Shown piece by piece: positions 23,001-33,800 of a stretch of DNA of 64,000 nucleotides (position 1 is the first letter of the stretch; each line of letters begins with the position of its first letter). A program made the position numbers and the translations under genes. This stretch comes from Allacma fusca (lineage: Eukaryota > Arthropoda > Collembola > Symphypleona > Sminthuridae), in the NCBI GenBank assembly GCA_947179485.1, contig OX359245.1, forward strand, positions 31,855,067-31,919,066, in the 5' to 3' direction. The notes beneath the pieces are model-generated. The model was not told where the DNA came from, ran no database searches, and saw nothing but the letters and a program-made list of their open reading frames with translations.

Positions 23001-24068
23001 TTTATTAACTTTGATATTTTATGAAATCCCCACCTATAGCCCACTTTATTTTCGCTTCCAGATAAATCAACAAATCTATAAACAATCAAATTGTTCCATC
23101 TTTCGGTATCCGCTGATCATCCCTGTAAATAAGAGGTACCTCGTTCAATAATTTACGCAATTATAGAGTCAACTCCAATGTCGACCATACACGAAATTAC
23201 TATTGCTGAGACAGTTAATGACCTTTCCATCCGTAGAACTTCCAAAAAACACAATAAAATAGTTTATAATAATAATATATAAAGTAGCCATGAGGATTAC
23301 AAACTACGGATATTTAGAAGCTCACCGACAAAGCTGATGCTAAAATAAGTCCGCTCAGGTCCAATGGACGTTAAAAAAATGTTAAATGGTTCTGAAAGTT
23401 TCCACTTCTCATAAGGATTTAAATTCTTGCCCGATGAGCAATCTTTCTTTTGAGATCCAGTCCCTTCATCTGTCACCTCCTGTTTAGTATTATCCTCCTT
23501 TGTAGCACTTGTATTCGGCTCATTCTTCCCACTGACGGACGATTCCCCGATATCTTTAACAACTCCATTTGGATTTTTGAAACAATTCCCGAATTTTTTC
23601 ACAGCTTGAATTTGCTCCAGCAATAATTCCTTTGACATGTTTTCTACTACTGGTAAATCCCCGGATGACTCGAATAGTTCCAAAATTTTGTCCACTGTAG
23701 GTATTAGACGAAAATTCATTTATTTGAACACAACTTTTAAAAAAACATTATGTAACTCTGTTTGTACATTTGAATATATTTACTATATGGTCATTATGTG
23801 CCACATACACACATAATTTAAGTGATATTTTTAAGAAAAATAAATATTAAAATTCCAAATTTTAGAACTCACAGTGTGGATGTTTGTATTCCCGGAAATG
23901 ATGGACATTTCGACGGTAGCATTTCTTGCCATAAGAGCAGATTTCTCCTTCGGAGGATAATTTTTTTGGAGATGGACTTTCACACAAGACTTGAGGCTCT
24001 AATTTGATTCTTTTTGAATTATTGGAGTCTTCACTATTTTTAGAATTACGAATTACAAATCGATCCAT
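14001..24068 (-). CDS. TDP1: tyrosyl-DNA phosphodiesterase 1 with N-terminal PBZ zinc finger
   Basis: TDP1 removes topoisomerase I peptides and other adducts from DNA 3' ends. I join 11 exons: 24068-23873, 23694-23326, 22370-22268, 21592-21470, 21360-21265, 21115-20948, 20469-20315, 19590-19502, 16046-15931, 14523-14316 and 14195-14001. Phase is kept throughout, giving 605 aa (human 608). First HKD motif: H263-T-K265 in GHHHTKM, with N284 in TANLIESDWLNKTQG. Second: H486-I-K488 in PHIKTY, with N509 in TSANLSKAAWG. Residues 44-65 form a PBZ finger (C-SYGKK-C-YRRNVH-H-FREYK-HPH), a poly(ADP-ribose)-binding motif absent from human TDP1. A Ser/Lys-rich linker (about 75-160) joins it to the catalytic core. 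The C-terminus (WLVDYLAHSRRHR) is shorter than usual. At exon 10 the acceptor could shift by 3 nt. Intron 8 (16047-19501) carries a hAT-type element. Confidence 0.95.
16740..16910. repeat. fragment related to the 'atatcgt' hAT-type element
   Basis: Dense 'atatcgt/acgatat' motifs and the string 'aaaaatgtacgatat', then 'tatcgtatcgttatatcgt', match the right-end region of the element at 18157-19340. No target duplication is visible. It lies in TDP1 intron 8. Confidence 0.6.
17477..17599. repeat. perfect 24-bp inverted repeat (hairpin or tiny foldback)
   Basis: The arms 17477-17500 (beginning ATTTTGCTGGGAACGG) and 17576-17599 are exact complements over 24 bp, separated by 75 bp. The unit lies in TDP1 intron 8. 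It could be a minimal MITE, an inverted duplication, or a hairpin in the pre-mRNA. No target duplication is clear. Confidence 0.75.
18149..19348. mobile_element. hAT-type non-autonomous element, 1184 bp, in TDP1 intron 8
   Basis: The direct repeat TTGAATAG (18149-18156 and 19341-19348) flanks 18157-19340. The termini are TAGGCATGAGCG and its exact complement CGCTCATGCCTA. Next to both ends are many 'atatcgt' and 'cgatat' motifs in both orientations. There is no transposase. The middle (about 18620-18990) has a different motif and may be a second element nested inside. Confidence 0.92.
18620..18992. mobile_element. possible nested hAT-like element
   Basis: Repeats of 'ttcaattcagttcag' and its complement fill both halves. 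The ends are imperfectly inverted: AGTCGGAACGGTTCAATTC on the left, against GTTCGGACCAATTCAATTC as the complement of the right end. No matching 8-bp duplication was found, so the borders are uncertain and the element may be old. Confidence 0.45.
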
Positions 24069-25060
24069 TGTTTATGAAGTAAGAAAGATAATGACAAACT
24101 ATAATAAATTAAAATTAAAAAAATATAATGACAGTACTTATCTACAGGACGCAGCACTCAACTGTACACATTTCAATGTCAACAACAGACCCACGCTTGA
24201 GATGCGCCTTGGGTTCGGCGTTTTTTAAAGGTGAGCACAAAACTCACCTACCCTTCTGGCTTGCTTGGGAATCGGCATCCTTTCGTATACCGTGCATGTA
24301 TTCCGGGTGCCCATAACGCTACGTGTCCCGCTCTAGTCCATATGACGGAGTGGCTCATAAAATATTGGAGTGCCCCAGTTTCTAGAAAATTTATATTTAA
24401 TATACAAATTATACATACATAGATTCTTACCCCAATGATTAGACCATCTGTATAAAATGTAGGCAGAAACCAATTCTCTATTTTTCAAGTAGGCGTTTTA
24501 AAATATAAAGCGCACGGCTATTGTATTAACAATAATCAAACAAGAAATCAGTTTTGAGCGTTATTACATCCAGCCAGTATGCTTGGAGGAAGTTGTGGAA
24601 ATTATTTTATTACTTGATAGTATAAACATTTAAAGTTTGCTATTAGTGATTAGCGCAGAATTGATCAAATAAAATTGCTTTAAAGACTTTCAAAACGGGA
24701 TACTATTATAATAATTAGTGCAAGAGAATACTTTCGATGTTGTAAAAACTCTAAGAGTCTTTGGAGTGTTAGTCCTATTTAAATTATTCAAATTGATGGC
24801 AGTATGATTGTCAATGAATAAAATTCGTGCTTTCTTTCTGGGAATACTAATTGGGAATAGACTCTGAGGCTGTTAAATATTCAATTTGTAGTAAGTAAAT
24901 AACTACGGGATATGTTATTGAAAATACTTATATAAAACTACATACAAATTGCATTTGGCACATTATTTTGACGAAAATCCCTATTTTGAATACTCTTTAA
25001 GAAACGGGAAGGGATTCTACTGGGGCATTTTTTTTTGTCCCGCGGAAGATTTTGTTCTAT
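24069..25060. other. no gene recognised; 5' flank of TDP1
   Basis: It should hold the TDP1 promoter and 5' UTR (minus strand). Open frames near 24128-24316 on the plus strand show no motif. No TATA or initiator signal could be fixed with confidence. Confidence 0.4.
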
Positions 25061-25063
25061 CCC

Positions 25064-25298
25064 GAAATCCACGAGATAAAAATGTTTCCCCTATCCAATC
25101 CTGGAATCTTCGGGATAAAAATGTTTCCCCTATCCAATCCTGGAATCTTCGGGATAAAAATGTTTCCCCTATCCAATCCTGGAAACTTCGGGATAAAAAA
25201 GTTTCCTCTGTCCAATCCCGGAATCCACGAGATAAAAATGTTCCCCCTATCCAATCCCGGAATCCCCGAGATACAAATGTTCCCCCTATCCAATCCGG
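25064..25298. repeat. 39-bp minisatellite, six copies plus decayed edges
   Basis: Copies start at about 25064, 25104, 25143, 25182, 25221 and 25260. The core is 'cgggataaaaatgtttcccc' followed by 'tatccaatcctg'. Copies 2 and 3 are identical; later copies differ at a few positions. Degenerate copies continue to about 25370. Because 39 is a multiple of three, frames stay open on both strands and give long artefact proteins. I see no signal for coding. Confidence 0.92.
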
Positions 25299-25599
25299 GA
25301 ATCTTCGAAATATCGTTATCCCGTCCCCAAAATACTGTGGACAAAAACGTTTCTCCCGATCCCTTCCCGAAATCCTCGGCACAAAAGCTTGTCTCGTAAA
25401 GTATCACGAAGATAATATTCTTACATCCCGAAATCGTCCCCAACCGAGAACATCGAGACGCCCACCCGTAGTAACTAAATAAATGCCTAATTTAAAATCC
25501 ACTCTCACATTCTATACATTCATACCCTAATCCGAAATTCCCTTCATAAAAATACCAAGCAATCACAAATAATTACCAGAGGTTCTTGCTTTATTTTTA

Positions 25600-27451
25600 A
25601 AATGGTTTGTTTTCCAAAATCCTCCCCACATCCCAAACTATATCCCTGCAGGGTAGATGCCCATAACTTGGGTGTAAACCAGTGCTGCCCGCCAGGCTAC
25701 CTAGTCAAGTCTAGTCTAGTCTTTAAAGTTTAGAGCCGCACCTAGTCAAGTCTATTCAAGTCAGCTGTACAATTAATTAGCAATAGTCAAGTCTAGTCCT
25801 AGTCTTGATTCTGCAGCTGGTTCCCTAGTCAAGTCTAGTCAATTCCCCTAGTCACCGTGTATTTTTATAAAAATTCCTTCATTTTGATTAGCAAAACATG
25901 AAAAATATTATTTTTTAAAACTTGAACTTCGTCGAGTTCAAAATTTTCAGATTTTAGCAAATACCTCTTTCAAAAAACCAGTTCGTGTTTATTTACATCA
26001 AACGACGTAAAGATGTGAAACTACACGTGTAGTTTACATCAATACAAAAATAATTCTCGGTAAGATTTTTGCACAAACAACAATTGCCAGTATATAAACA
26101 ACTTTAACCGCAAGTTCGGAATCAAATTTTTCCAAGAAAATAGGGCTTTATAACAATTTATGGGTAAACTTTTTTATCTAATATATAGGGATTTATCAGT
26201 GGGATATTTTCTGGTATATTATACGAAATTTCCACTGGGACGAACCAGGGGAAATACCCTGTGGAATTCGTAGGAGGTTGTACCCAGGGGTCGAATTTTT
26301 GTAAATTTCCCTGGAAGAACATTTCTGAATATCCTGCTGAAACAAAGGTCAGCGATTTTCAAAATACCTGTTGACAACTAAAATGTCCCTACAAGACTTT
26401 ATATTCATGTCAAATAAAGCCAAACAATCTAAAAAATCCTGTTGTCTTACCTAATTTTCCTGAAACAAGCCAAAAAATTGAAAATCCCTGTCAAGGGATT
26501 TTCATTTCAATGGCCAACAAATCAGTATGTCCTTGTCCTCAAAAAGGAATCCATTCCCTTGGTGGTTTTCCCTGCCAGAATAATTTTTCTAATTTTAATA
26601 ATTAATTAATTTAATTAATTTTTTTTTCTAATAATTCTAATATAATGATAATAAATAACAATGTTAAAGGGCACGTTAGAAAGATTTGTTGGGGAGGGGT
26701 TTTGGTTTAAAGAAAGAAGTACCAGTAATTTTCTTTTAGTTGCAATTTGAAAAGTATTAATGGAAAATTGTTTTGCAAAAAGTCAATTCTTTTAACTATA
26801 GAAAGTAATATGGAAAATGTATCCTAGCTATCGTTATGATCAATTGCACTGTTAAGGAATAAATTGCAACATGTTCCTAAGCACTTTACGTACCTAGTAG
26901 AAAATTGTATGTTTTAATTGTTCTTTCTAAATGAAGCCATATACTTAAGCATACCAAACGGTACTGACGATGATCATTTCGTGTAAACTGGAATTTCACG
27001 CTGGCTTTCTAGCTTTGATTTTCAGCTACATAAGGGAGTCTCAAGTAATTGTGACTTGACTAGCATTTCCATGAAGTCATGCAAGTCAAGTCTAGTCAAG
27101 TCCTGTGTTTTGGCGAGTCGCCCTAGTCTATTCTAGTCAAGTCACGTAATAGTAGCAGAAGGCCTAGTCAAGTCAAGTCTATTCTTTTACGTCCTTTTAG
27201 CCTCCTAGTCTAGTCAAGTCTAGACTTTCCTAGTCAAGTCTGACTAGACTAGGGCAGCAGTGGTGTAAACACCTAGGTTTTAAAATGAAAGAGTTCTTTA
27301 TTTCAGATTCTGCTTTTGATTTCCCACCAAAAACCCAACCGTACTCAATGACATTCCTCACGTTGATATTCGAAGCGGGAAATCCAAATGTGGCACTTGA
27401 GTTCTTTCCTCTGTCCGGATGTACATAATGAACAAACTCTGTCTGAAACAT
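25600..27451 (-). pseudogene. small unknown reading frame split by a hAT-type insertion
   Basis: From an ATG at 27451 the frame runs 60 codons (starting MFQTEFVHYVHPDRGKN, then INVRNVIEYGWVFGGKSK) to the hAT-type element border at about 27270. Inside the element it soon stops. If the element and one copy of its 8-bp duplication are left out, the frame continues in phase for about 24 more codons (…YGHLPCRDIVWDVGRILENK) to a TAA near 25600. AATAAA on the minus strand follows within about 15 nt. The total would be 87 aa. A 'tttcag' overlaps the start, so the first codons could instead be an exon edge. The family is not recognised. The continuity across the insertion and the nearby poly(A) signal are the only evidence that it was a gene. 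Confidence 0.4.
25672..27270. mobile_element. hAT-type non-autonomous element, 1583 bp
   Basis: The direct repeat GTGTAAAC (25672-25679 and 27263-27270) flanks 25680-27262. The ends are CAGTGCTGCCC and GGGCAGCAGTG, inverted with one mismatch. Both ends hold dense 'agtcaagtctagtc' repeats (25700-25850 and 27050-27250), while the 1.2 kb centre is AT-rich and non-coding. The CAGTG terminus and 8-bp duplication are typical of hAT elements. Confidence 0.93.
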
Positions 27452-27906
27452 GGGAATAAATCACACTCACGTTTTTTCACGCAAGCTATACATACACTAC
27501 AGCTGCAGAGCAATACGGAACAACAGTTCCTGGTCGCGTAGAGTTATGTAATGTTTTTGCATTCACTCTTTCACTAGAGCTAGAGTTTCATAGTCCTTAA
27601 CTCCGGACAGTATTTGTTTGCACTCTCTCTCTCTCCCCTGGCTGTAGTAGTTGTGTAGTTGTATGTATACTTATGTGTGTGTGCATCTGTAATTAATATT
27701 TATTTCTCTCAAGTTACAACTGACATTTTCCCCAGTAATCTGTTTTTGTTGGGAGTAGTTACATGTCGAGCACTGACTCATGACGGTCTCCTCCTCTCAG
27801 AATCCCAACCTTGATTTTGATTTTTACAATGTAACTTGAATGAACAATTCATGTTGTACTTACCCTAATTAACATTTTTATAGTTTACAAATTACGAGTT
27901 AAAAAC

Positions 27907-30262
27907 ATGACGTCTGCTAATTACAAAGCAAGGTAAGACACTTACTTTTTACCTCCTCTTTATTTTGTTTACATTTTAGTGGGAAATAAAAAATTTTAAT
28001 ATGTCCCTTAAAATAGGTTACAAGAATACGACCGGGTTCTGAACACAAGTGCGGTCATTAATAAGGAACAACTTGCTCAGCTTGCCATTCATGGTAAAAT
28101 ATAATTTAAGACAAAAATTTAATAATGTTTGATGTAAGAGGTGGATTTAAAAAAAATTTTAGAATTTATTAAATATAAGGATATTTGTGTTTTTTGAAGG
28201 GATCCCAGACGAATGCAACTACCGCTCGAAAGTTTGGCGTATCTTGCTCAATTACCTACCGCCCAATAAATCCGAATGGGACGCTATTTTGATGAAGAAA
28301 CGAGAGACTTATGCACAATTTTTAGGTTTGTTTGTATCTGTCAGTATGTAGGAGTTTTTTTTGGTTGATATGATTTAGAGATTATTTTTTAGAGATTGTG
28401 TATATTTGTATGGAGCTTTAAATGGGTTGTTGTGCTAATGTCGTTGGTTTTATTTTTGTCATTTTTAGTTAGTTTGACTTGCTCGCTTGGGGGTAATTGA
28501 AATTAAAATATGTATTTTTTTTCTCTAGAGGATTTTTTAAGAACAAATAGTAAAACTGAGGATCATCCGTTGAATTTTGAGCCGGACAGTCCGTGGCATG
28601 GGTTTTTCCGGGATAATGATGTCCTTCTTCAAATTGACAAGGACGTGAGGAGACTCTGTCCGGATATGAGTTTCTTCCAGAGTCCTACTCAGTTCCCGAA
28701 CAAGTCCATTGTGAGTAAGGATATGGAGAGACTGCACACTCGCGTGAGTCAAGGGGTCTTGGCAAGCAGTGTTGTTGTTAAGCATGGGATCGGATTTGCC
28801 AAAGTAAGGGACATTTTATGTTAGAAATTACGTTGAGTTTTTTAATTAAGAACTTGTGCAGTTGTATGCGTGGGTGATCTGCAATACGCGAGGATTACTG
28901 GAGTTTTTCAAGCAAGCTTTTAGAAGTTTCTGTGATTATATTTGGGAAGATCATTTTTGAAAAAGTGGATTATTCCCCTTATTTGAAAATTTGTTCTGAG
29001 GCTAGGTTTGAGTAGGAGAGTAATTATTGTTATTGTTTTACAAAGATTTGAGGTGTTGCTTTGAAGGGAATTTTGAAACCAAAACTTCTAAATTAGACTA
29101 GTGACCTAAAATGAATTCTTTTGTACCGTTGACATTTTAGATTCAACATTTGAAGAGGGAGATATTTTTCACATGTACTAATCAAAATCTTGGAATTTAG
29201 TTAGAAATGTAATATTCGCATTCTGACATTCAAAAGTTTCACAAATTAATTTTTTAGATCAAATCTGCCCCCAGTACATGCGAATTAGAGCCGCTGCAGC
29301 AAGAATCGGAAGAAGCCCATTGGGAAGTGGTGGAAAGGATTTTGTTCATTTATGCAAAATTGAATCCGGGCCAAGGTTATGTTCAAGGAATGAACGAAAT
29401 CATAGGACCCATTTATTACACTATGGCAACGGATGGAGATGCTTCCTGGAGAGGTATTCAAACTCAAAGTATTCTGTATTTTATGTTGATTTGCATGTAC
29501 ATTTATAACATCAATTTTTTCAAAATTTATTTGATGGATTTTAATTTATTTAAAAAACCGTAACATTTCAGAGCATGCGGAAGCAGATACGTTCCACGTA
29601 TTCACAAATCTGATGTCAGAAATTCGTGACTTTTTCATAAGAACGCTGGACAATTCCAGTAGTGGCATTAAAAACATGATGAACCAATTATACAACAGAC
29701 TGAAAGTCCACGATGATGGTGTACACCGGACTTTGATCACACAAGAGATTTACCCTCAATATTTTTCGTTTCGGTGCGTGTAAAAACATAACTCATTTAA
29801 TGTTTCATAGTAGTTTGGACACTAATTACTTTAAAATAATAGTCAATTTAAACATATATTTTCAACGTAAAATTCCAATGATGCTGAAAGTATATTGTTT
29901 GTTAATCTTTTAGCTGGATAACCCTTCTACTGTCACAGGAATTCTCCCTCCCGGATGTACTCTGTATTTGGGACAGTCTTTTAGCAGATAGGAAGAGATT
30001 TGACTTCCTTATCTACGTTTGTTGTGCCATGATAATGTACGCTGAGACCATTGAAAATACCTGTCAGATATCCCAAATTAATAAAATTAAGTTTAACTTA
30101 TCCCGCAATTTTTTTTCTCCTTCCAGACACGTCCGTGAAGATATTCTTACTCAAGATTTTCCACATAATATGAAGCTCCTGCAGAAGTTCCCGCCTGTCG
30201 ACGTCCGAGAATTAATCAACCTCGCCATGAAGCTCCGGGAAAAGGATGAAGTAAGGAGTTAA
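27907..30262 (+). CDS. TBC1D13: TBC1 domain family member 13 (Rab GTPase-activating protein)
   Basis: TBC-domain proteins stimulate GTP hydrolysis by Rab GTPases; TBC1D13 in mammals acts on Rab35. I join eight exons: 27907-27932, 28017-28093, 28200-28325, 28529-28803, 29258-29453, 29572-29773, 29914-30036 and 30127-30262. All have GT-AG borders and matching phase, giving 386 aa (human 400). The dual catalytic fingers are present: I112-DK-D115-VR-R118 (IxxDxxR) and Y209-V-Q211 in GYVQGMNEI. Other landmarks are GIPDECNYRSKVWRILLNYLP near residue 35-55 and the C-terminal NMKLLQKFPPVDVRELI. No signal or membrane segment is seen. AATAAA at 30795-30800 may end the transcript, overlapping the 3' end of the convergent protease gene. 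The start ATG is the first in frame ahead of exon 1's donor. Confidence 0.97.
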
Positions 30263-30774
30263 TAAATGCTCATATTTTCACACGAGATCAATGCTGAATC
30301 CAGTGCTATTATCGTCCCTAAAATGCCATGCATAAATGTTTCGACGCGCAATTTTCATTTTTCCTACAATTAAATAGGTATTGAAATGCATCTTACTTTA
30401 TTACCGATTGTGGGTAGATACGTATTGAATGCTACTGCTACTTAATTAAGAACAATTCTGATTGTACAATTTTACTTATGTATATGTTAATGATTTCGTA
30501 GAAAATGTATTATAGATTTAAAGTTTATTCCTTAAAACAATTTATGTCGCGTACATTCAAAATGGCTGTATGTATTGTTAAAGATCTACATTCACCTACA
30601 TCTTGAACTAGGAAGTATGAATTCCCAGTAATCCCCGAGTGCTGTAAAGTTGATTTTATCTTTTACTGTGATTCAGTTCTATTAAAATGTTACTACTGAC
30701 TCTGCAATTTGCATTAAGTATTGAAAACTATCACGTTCTCGTCATCACCAAAAGATGTAATATTTTGTATAAAC

Positions 30775-30800
30775 TTTATTGTACAAATTATATCAATAAA
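30775..30800. terminator. back-to-back poly(A) signals of two convergent genes
   Basis: AATAAA on the plus strand (30795-30800) follows TBC1D13. AATAAA on the minus strand (read from 30780 to 30775) follows the serine protease. If both are used, the two 3' UTRs would overlap by roughly 60 bp. Confidence 0.55.
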
Positions 30801-30899
30801 TAAGTAAAAATATTTCTAATGTTTTTAGACAGTTGGTTTAAATGTCCGTTCTAGATCTCGTAGTTTTTGGTGTCACTAATTGTAAGTTCATAGTTGTTA

Positions 30900-33800
30900 T
30901 TAATAGTTAAATCGCTTTCGACGTATATTTAACGTCGCTATCGTTGATGATATCCATTCACTGAAGGCGTCAACATGGGTGAAAACTGAATAGTTCTCCC
31001 GGTCGCAAACTCGGTTGGCAGAAATTAAGCCATGACTTACAATACCCTGTTGAAACAACGAAAATACACGTATTGAGCTCCAGCCAATTTCATATTCACC
31101 TTCATAAAATCCAGTATGTAGGAATGAGATTGTATTACAAATTATTATAAAATTTTAGGGATACCTTTAAAACATATCTGCTCTGCTGACCACTTATAAC
31201 AGGGAATACAAGCCCACCACCGCTATCCCCTTTACATACTGACGTTCCGTTTTGAAATCCGGCACAAAAAGTATTCAGAGGCATTGTGTGACCCAAAGCC
31301 TTTTTGCAAACGGCCTGATCAACTACTGGGAATTCAGCGTATTTGACAGTCGGTGAAAGTTGGTTATTCTCATCATAGCCCAATCCTGCAACCTGAAGAA
31401 TTCAAAACCCCAAAAATATTGTAATTCTTACATTTACTTCAACAGTTTAGAAAAAAATGTTTCACGAAGAGTCTCTAATTTTTTGCCAAATTACGTCTCT
31501 AAACGAAGCAAACATTTATTACATTTAATACAACAGTTATTTTAATTTGAGAGACCTACTTTGCCTAAAAGCCCCTGCGTAGGATAATCAGTGTAAAATG
31601 GCGGTAGGTAGCAAACCGGCAGTACGAAATCGTTGAACACAACAGGTTTTCTTAATTCCAAAATTGCTAAATCCGACTGAAGATTCAGGGCCGAAAAAGT
31701 AGTAGGGACATGGATCTCTTTGACCTATATTTTTAAAGTAGTCATAATTAAACGATTGACGATATTTGGAGGTGTGGCAATAATAGAAAATGTTTCCGTC
31801 ATTAAAATTTAAAAGGAGTGTATTGTTTAAAACATTTTTAGCAAAACATTTACAGAAATAATTTGAGAAAAAGCATCCTTTCTATTCTCGCCGAAGTCTG
31901 CACCCACAGGGGCTGCCACTATTTCAAAGAGGTCAGGCTCCAGAACTTCGCCAGTCATCATTACCACGCAATGGGCAGCAGTGATAACAACTTTCGGTTC
32001 GACAAGAGAGCCTCCACAAATAAACTCCATGACGCCAGATTGGTTTCGGAAGATGGCGGTGTACCAGGGAAACGCCAGAGCGTTGGTGGTACGTGTGGCA
32101 AAGCTCAAATGAAACGAAAGGCCACTATTGATTATTCCGCATTCTGCAATCAACGTTGTAAATGATTCGTTGGAGCTGCCATAGGTGCATTAATTGATTA
32201 CGTGGAAGATAATTTCCAAAGAGAATAAAAAACCAATCCTTACCCCTCTCACAGTAGAAGGGTCTGTAGGGCTTCCACGACCCATCCGAGCCACATTTCA
32301 TTTTACTGGAGGAAGCACGGGAATTGGGTTTGTAATGAATGTCACATTCCAAGCTCATTTCATCGTTGACCATTGCTTCCGAGCATGGTATGGCTTTGTT
32401 GTTCCCGAGGTTTTTGCACGTTGCAATAACTCCCTATTTTGTAAAAAAAACCTTCAGACATTAGGGCAAATGTTTTTGTTTTCAAAGATTTTAATGGATT
32501 TCAAAAGATTTTCAAAATTTTAAAGAACGAATAAAAAATAAACGGACCTCCGTAAGTTGAACAGGTGGACAAGTGCTTTTAGAACCTCTCCTCCGAACCG
32601 TATTTTCTTGCTTAACCTCTTGTACTGCAACCACGTCCCTCAGATCCAATGAGCATACCCCTGGATTCTCATCCGCCCCATTTTGACAGTCCTTCCTCCC
32701 ATCACAGATCTGAAGGGGGGAGATACATTCCTGGTGAAGTCCGCACTGGTGAAAGTACACATTACTGCTTTTGCAGGGATTTGTAGCCCCGCAATAGATG
32801 GCGTTCTCATCATTTGAATTTCGGACCCTACCTGAGTCACCGCAATTGGGAACACCGTCGCAAACGTTGCTCAATGGAATGCAATCTCCAGAAATGCAGG
32901 TGAATTTATTTGGCCCGCAGCTAACATTTTCAAAAAATACTTTAAAAATCCTTTCTAATTTTCAAAGGCATAAACTCAAATCATGGAATATTTCCCAATA
33001 CCCGATGTTATGCCAGATCCAGCGCAAGGAATCCTCCAAACTGGTCATCATGTACAAAGTATCTCTGTTACATTGATTGTACTTCAAACTTGGTATCATT
33101 GCTAGGATTCCTGAAAGGTACCAACGCGCCTCTTGTGGATTTTGGTACTCACGAATTGGCGAGGCTGCCAGAGTAGCTCCGTGATGAAGGCAAGTCTCTT
33201 TACCTATTTACATAATCTGATTCTATTAAAAATTTTAAAGAAAAACTCGGTGCTAAAAACCAAACACATGTGGCTAAATTTATTACTAAAGACCCTAAAG
33301 GGGGGGGGGGTAAAAATTTGATCAATATTTTTACTTTTAAAATGTATGCTCTGCCTCCCACAAAATACATGCTTGCTGGAACCATTGTATAATTTCTGGA
33401 ACTCCTCATTGCATTTTGTATCTTCCAGGAGGCTGATTTCCTTAACTTCCAAACCCTTTAATCCTTTTGACCCATTTAGGGGGACATACCCTCCCAAATA
33501 AAAATTATCATTGATTGTATCCGGTGGGTCAAAAATTTCCTGAAGGCAAATTGCCTTTACGAACGGCGTGTCAAACTTAAGCTCCGAACTTAAATGTACG
33601 AGATACAAATGGAAAACTTTGTTGTCAGCCTCATGGTTGGTAAATGGTATTATGAAACTCACCTGAAATTCAAAGCCCATATTTAAAATGACCATTCATA
33701 GTTTAGAAAAAAATTGAAGAATTGTACAAGTAAATTAAATCAAGAGAGTTCCATGTCTTCAAAGTAAAAAATATTTCCCTTACATTGGCCTCTTGGGTAA

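Noticed and set aside
24949..25482. Four long frames (115-177 codons) on both strands
   Set aside because: All are products of the 39-bp minisatellite; the same 13-residue unit repeats in each frame.
32194..32523. Plus-strand frames across the protease gene
   Set aside because: They are antisense to exons whose minus-strand frames join in phase and carry the protease, LDLa and sushi motifs.
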